Assembly: GCA_022605405.1 (NCBI GenBank) | Contig: JABYQQ010000001.1 | Location: 1,488,001 to 1,552,000, forward strand | From: Earliella scabrosa | Lineage: Eukaryota; Basidiomycota; Agaricomycetes; Polyporales; Polyporaceae | Direction: 5' to 3' | DNA length: 64,000 bases | Part shown: in pieces, positions 59,443 to 64,000 of the stretch | Numbering within the stretch: the first letter of the stretch is position 1 | How the letters are laid out: every line of letters starts with the position of its first letter | Notes under the pieces: model-generated | What the model was told of the DNA's origin: nothing | Databases searched by the model: none | What the model saw: the letters and a program-made list of their open reading frames with translations, nothing else | Program-made: the position numbers and the translations under genes

Positions 59443-61379
59443 TGTGAGCTGCACTGTTAGTAAGAGCAAGTGGAGGTCGGTAGAGAGTCCAGGTGTCCCC
59501 GAATGTCGCATGCAAGCACTCGTCCTATATAGACTCTAACAGAGACTGTTGAGGATAGAATATGCATTCCAAGCATCTATCTGCGCCGTCAGAGAAGCAG
59601 ATAGACTTTGCGCTCGCAGCACGCTGGGCCACTTGGATGGAGCCAACCGTCAGCATACGCACGATGCGCCCAGAGCATAGCAAACACAAACCTGATGTAC
59701 AAGGGACATCGCCAGGCTTTGTTTAGAATACTAACAGCCAAGACCTAGTAGGGATGCTCGGCAGTGACCCCGTCTCATCGAAGAAGCAATGAGGATCAGC
59801 GTCATCGTACCGTGCGTGTCCGTTTCACAGTACGACGCAATCACCGGCAGGCTGCGCGGCCGCAGATTGACTCCGTTGTCTCCGATGAGTTTAGAACTTT
59901 GCCGACAGCCTGGAAATCGCCATATCAACTCCAAGGTTCCATGGCGGAGGATCGTCCCTAGCCTGAGCGTACCTCCGAGACCTGTAAGACAGGCATCTCA
60001 CAGATACCGGCTATGTCTTGACCACCTGCCGGAGCTGGGCCATGAAAAGCCTTGACAGATTACGATCTTAGAACCGCGCCGTGATAGACGCGTCCCCAAA
60101 ACACAGTCAATTGTGCATTGACGATCCTGTTGCAGAAGTCTCGTCTCCTCCTGAGCTCTCTCAGGCTGGGTGCGAAACGTGATGAATGCCTACGACCGAG
60201 CTCCAGCAATGACAGTAGATCAACTTACTGCAGGAGTCGCTGAGCCAACACGGACTCAGGTGGGGTTTGGACGGTGCTAAAAGTTGGGAGTTGCTATTCT
60301 GACTGCTCGCCGTCACTTGACTCCTCCGTCGGGTGGGAGCTACCGGCGGCGGAGTCAGCACTGGCAGCGCATCATAGAACCGCTCAGGGCTCAGGCTCAT
60401 CAATCCATCTTACAGCCTGCGGAGCACAGAGCAGGAATAAGGGCAATTTACTCACCGAGACAGCTGGAAGGACGTGATACCAACGAGGAACAACAGGGAA
60501 CAACGATGCCAACGCAGGTTGATCACGTGATGATCTCTCCACGCACTGGCAGCCTCCGACGAATGAAGTTGGCCGAAGTCTCTGCCACGGTGATATAGAT
60601 CTCCCAGGTGTAGGCATGAAAGAGCCCCCGAGGTTCTTGGTTCACAAGATCAAATAAGTAGTGATGAGTATGGGGCTAGTGCGCCCACTGGTGAAGGTTG
60701 CGGAGGTTCAACGGGGGCCCTAACTCTAGGTTGCCTCGCACCTCCTCCAGTGCAGATTGACTGTACACGGTGAACTGCACTGGTATGTATCGACACAGAG
60801 ATTACAACAAGCAGTATTACACGGGTCTAATCTAACGCTCAGCCGGAGGTGTCTAACATAGTGAGCGATACAAGCACAACAGCGCGCACGTATATATGTC
60901 CTAAGTTCGAACGATTGAAGTAACGGTAGCAAGTGTGTGGGGGAGGGAGGAGGGGGGGCGGGTATGTGAAGCATGCCCTCGGGAACTGGATAAGGATGTA
61001 GCTCTGAGCAAGGGATGGAAGATGCCAGTCGACGGAATCCAAACAAGAGATCCCAGAGAATGTCATGTGTGGTCGAGTGTGGTAGGTCGTGTGTCGTGTG
61101 TCGTGTGTTGCGCGCGAACCGTAATAAGTCGTAGTCGCTACCATCCGCCAGGTCGCTGTGGTCGTGGTTGCACGACGTGCACCCGCGAGAAAGGCGGATT
61201 GTGATACTCACGGGATATTCCGGGCTGCGAAAACCTATCCCTTTCAGTGCCCGCCTGGCTGAAACAGCCGGGTCGTGAAAGGCATCCTTTCCCGAGTGTT
61301 CCCCACAATATCACAAACCGCACTTCTGGTGCATGCACGTCGTGTTGCCGTCGCGTCGGCGGGGAAGTCGCAGTCTCCC
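59443..61379. other. Gene-poor interval; no gene recognised
   Basis: Short frames on both strands, none with a motif I know. A GTGTCGTGTGTCGTGTGTTG simple repeat lies at about 61090-61110. CACAATATCACAAACCGC and other AT-containing stretches lie in the 3' flank of the synthetase gene. Confidence 0.45.
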
Positions 61380-64000
61380 TTACTTGGGCTTCTGGAGCAT
61401 GGTCATGATCGCCTCGATGCCCTTCATGCCCAGCCCTCCCTTAGGATAGCAAATGTACAGCTGGCGTACGAACAGTCAGCCCCTCACCCCAAACCCCCAA
61501 ACCCTGATCCCAAATCCAAAACACGAAAAACTCACCGGATCGTGCCACGTCCCAAACTTGCTCCGGAAGTCGCCCTTGCCCGTCAGGTTGAACGTCGACG
61601 ACAGCCCGTTGTACGCCTTCTCGAGCGTCTTCACCCGGAACCCGTGCACATTCTCCACCGCCTGCAGCTTCCCCGTCGCCCCCGCGCCAAACGTCGCCGT
61701 CTTCACGCCCGCGTCGCCCAGCTTCTTGATGACGTGCGTCAGGATGTACTCGATCGCGCCCAGCGGCGCACCCGGGAACTCCAGCGCCCACTTGATCTGG
61801 AACCCGTGCTTCGGCGAGAGCTGCGCGAGCACGACCATCGCGCATGGCTATGAAAGCGCGGATTGGGGTGTTAGCCTGAGCGAACGACGAGCAAACTATA
61901 GAGACCGCAGCGTACCTTGCCCTCCTTGTCCACAGCATAGAAGTACTTCCTGTGCTGCATGTCATCAAACGGCCTGACGCCCGTCAGATGGATCTGCGTC
62001 CCCTTGCGGTTCTCCTCCCACTCCTTGCACCGCCGCTCGAGCTGCTCCCGCACCTGCTGATCCATCTCCTGCCCGACCTCCACAATCTTCACGCCCTCGC
62101 GCTCCGCCCGGTGGATCTTGCGCCGCACCGTCTTGTCCGCCTCCGCGGGGTCGACCTCTGTCGGGTTGATGCGCTCCTCGGCGACGGCCACGACGGCGCC
62201 CCATCCGAGCTCCTCTGCGAGATATCGCTCCGTTGCCCGGTCAACGCAGCACCACACGGGCTTGAGGCCTTCTTCGTGCACGTGCGCAAGGAACGCCTTG
62301 ACGACGCGCGGGATCTGCTCCGGGGCGCACAGAGGGTTGCCGAAGATGACTGCGAACCCGTCCTGCGGAATATAGCCCACGGCCGCAGCCGTGGCCCTGT
62401 CGCGCCAGACGGTCCACGCAGGGTCTGTCCAACTCGTGTTGGTCGCGTCGCCGTACTTGGCAATGAGCTGTTCGAGACGCGATGAGCATGATGAAGTAGC
62501 GCGAGCGGACAAGAGGTACGCACGTTCTCAAGCGGGGGCATCTCGCCATGTCGCTTGCCCGGTTGGAAGGTGGTGGATTCGGGACCATGTAGGATGAGCG
62601 AGTTCGCCGCAGCCATCGCAGCCTCTGTGGGGTCCTGACCGCGCACGAGGAAGCTGCGCGGATCGCGCGGGAATAAACTTGCCCAGCGGACGTTCCCGAG
62701 CTTCAGGAAGAGCATGACGACGCGCTCCAGACCAACGCCACCTCCGCCGTGCTATATGGATTGACGTCAAAGACCGCACGATGACGAACCCGAACCGCAG
62801 TACTCACCGGTGGGCATCCCCATCTAAAGCCGTCAACGTACTCCTTCATCGTTTCTGGTTCGACACCAGCCTCCTTCATGCGCTCCTCGAGGAGGGGTGC
62901 GATGTGCACACGCTGACCCCCGGAGAGAATCTCTTCCCCGCGAAGGAAGAAATCATACGAATTCGAGATTTTCTGCATTCCCTGTCAGCCTTGACTGCTA
63001 TAGGAGAATCGCGAGACTACTCACCTCGTTCTCCGGATCGGGCATGGTGTAGAATGGCCGTACCTCAGTTGGGAACTTATCGACGATGTAGAAGTCCGCG
63101 CCGTATTTCTCCTTGACAAGCTGACCAAGTCGCTGCTCCGCACGTGTGCTCAGGTCTTCGTATTCGGTGAGCTCGCGCCCATCCTCCTCTCGCCAACCGG
63201 ACTCCTTGAGCATCTGAATCGCCTCGGAGAACTTGAGACGCGGGGTTTCATCCAGGATGACGAGGTCTTCGTGAGGATAGTACTTCTTCACCGTTTCGAT
63301 CTGTATTAGGCCGATAAGCAGGTGTTTAGGGCCTCAAAGACTGAGTCATACCTCATCTCGGTATCGCGACAGCAGACCCTTGAAGATGAACTTGAACATG
63401 TCGTCCAGCAGATCCATGACCTCGTGGTAATGGCTCTCAATAGCCATCTCGAGATCGAGACCCGTGAACTCCGTCAGGTGTCGATGCGTGTTCGAGTTCT
63501 CCGCCCGGAAGACGGGGCCGATCTCGAAGACGCGCTCCATGTCCGCCGCAATGCACATTTGCTTCGCAAGCTGGGGACTCTGCGCAAGGTATGCCGGCCT
63601 CCGGAAGTAGTCAACTTTGAACACCGCTGCGCCGGATTCTGTCGCAGAACCCTGGAGCTTCGAGGAGTGGATCTCAATGAACCCTCGTTCGGTTAGATAT
63701 GAACGGAAGAGCTCGCAGACACCAGCGTGCACCCGGAAGATGGATTGCGAAGCAGGCGACTATCCGTTGGGTGAGTCAGTTCTTACGTTCCTACACAGAA
63801 CCAGAGTACGCACCCTTAGGTCCAATACCCTATGATCAAGGCGTGTTCGTTCACCAACACGTACGAACTGTGCATCCTCCTGAACATAGTGTTAGAGTCG
63901 GGCACATGATGTATGTATGATTGCGACGGACCCTATCGTAGTACTCCTTCGGTCTCGAGACGTCTTCTACCTGGAATGGAAGCGTAGCGCTGGGTGCAGC
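61380..64000 (-). CDS. Aspartyl-tRNA synthetase fused to DUF2156 domain, ErdS-like (5' partial)
   Basis: The N-terminus (anticodon-binding part) lies beyond the right edge. Visible from the right: '[19 protein letters not shown]' (about 63990), '[14 protein letters not shown]', and '[20 protein letters not shown]'. These are followed by '[20 protein letters not shown]', '[12 protein letters not shown]', and class II motif 2 '[19 protein letters not shown]'. Then come '[20 protein letters not shown]' (about 62970) and motif 3 '[14 protein letters not shown]' (about 62745) with 'SLFPRDP'. The catalytic aspartyl-tRNA synthetase core is thus present. After 'EMPPLEN' and an intron (about 62525-62470), a second domain follows: '[18 protein letters not shown]', '[18 protein letters not shown]', '[17 protein letters not shown]', '[12 protein letters not shown]' and '[16 protein letters not shown]', with TAA at 61380-61382. 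That domain matches DUF2156, the aminoacyl-tRNA transferase fold of MprF. AspRS-DUF2156 fusions in fungi (ErdS) transfer Asp from tRNA to ergosterol. A canonical AspRS is expected elsewhere in the genome. Confidence 0.88.

Noticed and set aside
1..64000. CRISPR arrays, bacterial operons, ribosomal RNA genes, prophage or viral genes
   Set aside because: None seen; the intron structure and gene families are those of a fungal nuclear genome.

Overview
The window looks like nuclear DNA from a filamentous basidiomycete, most likely an Agaricomycete. Genes are intron-dense, with short GT..AG introns of roughly 45-70 bases. The DNA is GC-rich. Several proteins belong to families I associate with mushroom-forming fungi: DUF6533 seven-helix proteins, an MGQY-type F-box protein, and EF-hand/ZZ-finger proteins. 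There are no operons; genes lie on both strands and are separated by gene-poor stretches.

Layout, left to right. 0-6.4 kb: 3' part of a giant HECT ubiquitin ligase (Tom1/HUWE1 type). 6.9-8.5 kb: quinone-oxidoreductase-like protein. 8.6 kb: tRNA-Ser(AGA). 9.1-11.3 kb: DUF6533 membrane protein (minus). 12.6-16.4 kb: two copies of a ~0.65 kb direct repeat flanking an F-box gene and a decayed queuosine-salvage-like (DUF2419) fragment. 16.5-18.4 kb: single-pass membrane protein with a Ser/Thr-rich ectodomain (minus). 19.5-20.7 kb: DUF218 type II membrane protein (minus). 20.9-22.2 kb: ATG5 (minus), head to head with a multi-pass membrane protein at 22.5-23.6 kb. 24.2-26.2 kb: TAP-like alpha/beta hydrolase. 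28.1-29.4 kb: Gln/His-rich unknown. 29.9-31.2 kb: Mtf2-like mitochondrial protein (minus), divergent from a Thr-type asparaginase at 31.6-33.0 kb. 33.3-35.5 kb: monocarboxylate-type MFS transporter. 36-37.9 kb: unrecognised multi-exon gene (minus). 40.2-44.1 kb: ankyrin-repeat protein with long disordered tail (minus). 44-49 kb: gene-poor, with a tandem repeat and a foldback element. 49.3-53.0 kb: EF-hand plus double zinc-finger protein (minus). 53.6-54.1 kb: clean MITE-like element. 55.5-56.7 kb: XPA-C-terminal-like protein. 57.7-59.4 kb: second DUF6533 protein (minus). 61.4 kb to the right edge: aspartyl-tRNA synthetase fused to a DUF2156 aminoacyl-transferase domain (minus, 5' end outside).

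The genes do not form one obvious pathway. Themes are ubiquitin and autophagy (HECT ligase, F-box, ATG5), peptide and amino-acid handling (TAP-like hydrolase, asparaginase), membrane proteins, and a tRNA-dependent lipid-aminoacylation enzyme. The AspRS-DUF2156 fusion has the architecture of fungal ergosteryl-aspartate synthase (ErdS) and is the most notable enzyme. The most notable non-genic feature is the 457-base element at 53643-54099. It has 35-base terminal inverted repeats, a 6-base target duplication and five subterminal TTTGCATA motifs, and it appears to sit inside a formerly open reading frame.

All exon boundaries were inferred by eye from reading frame, GT/AG signals and family resemblance. 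No alignment or database search was run.
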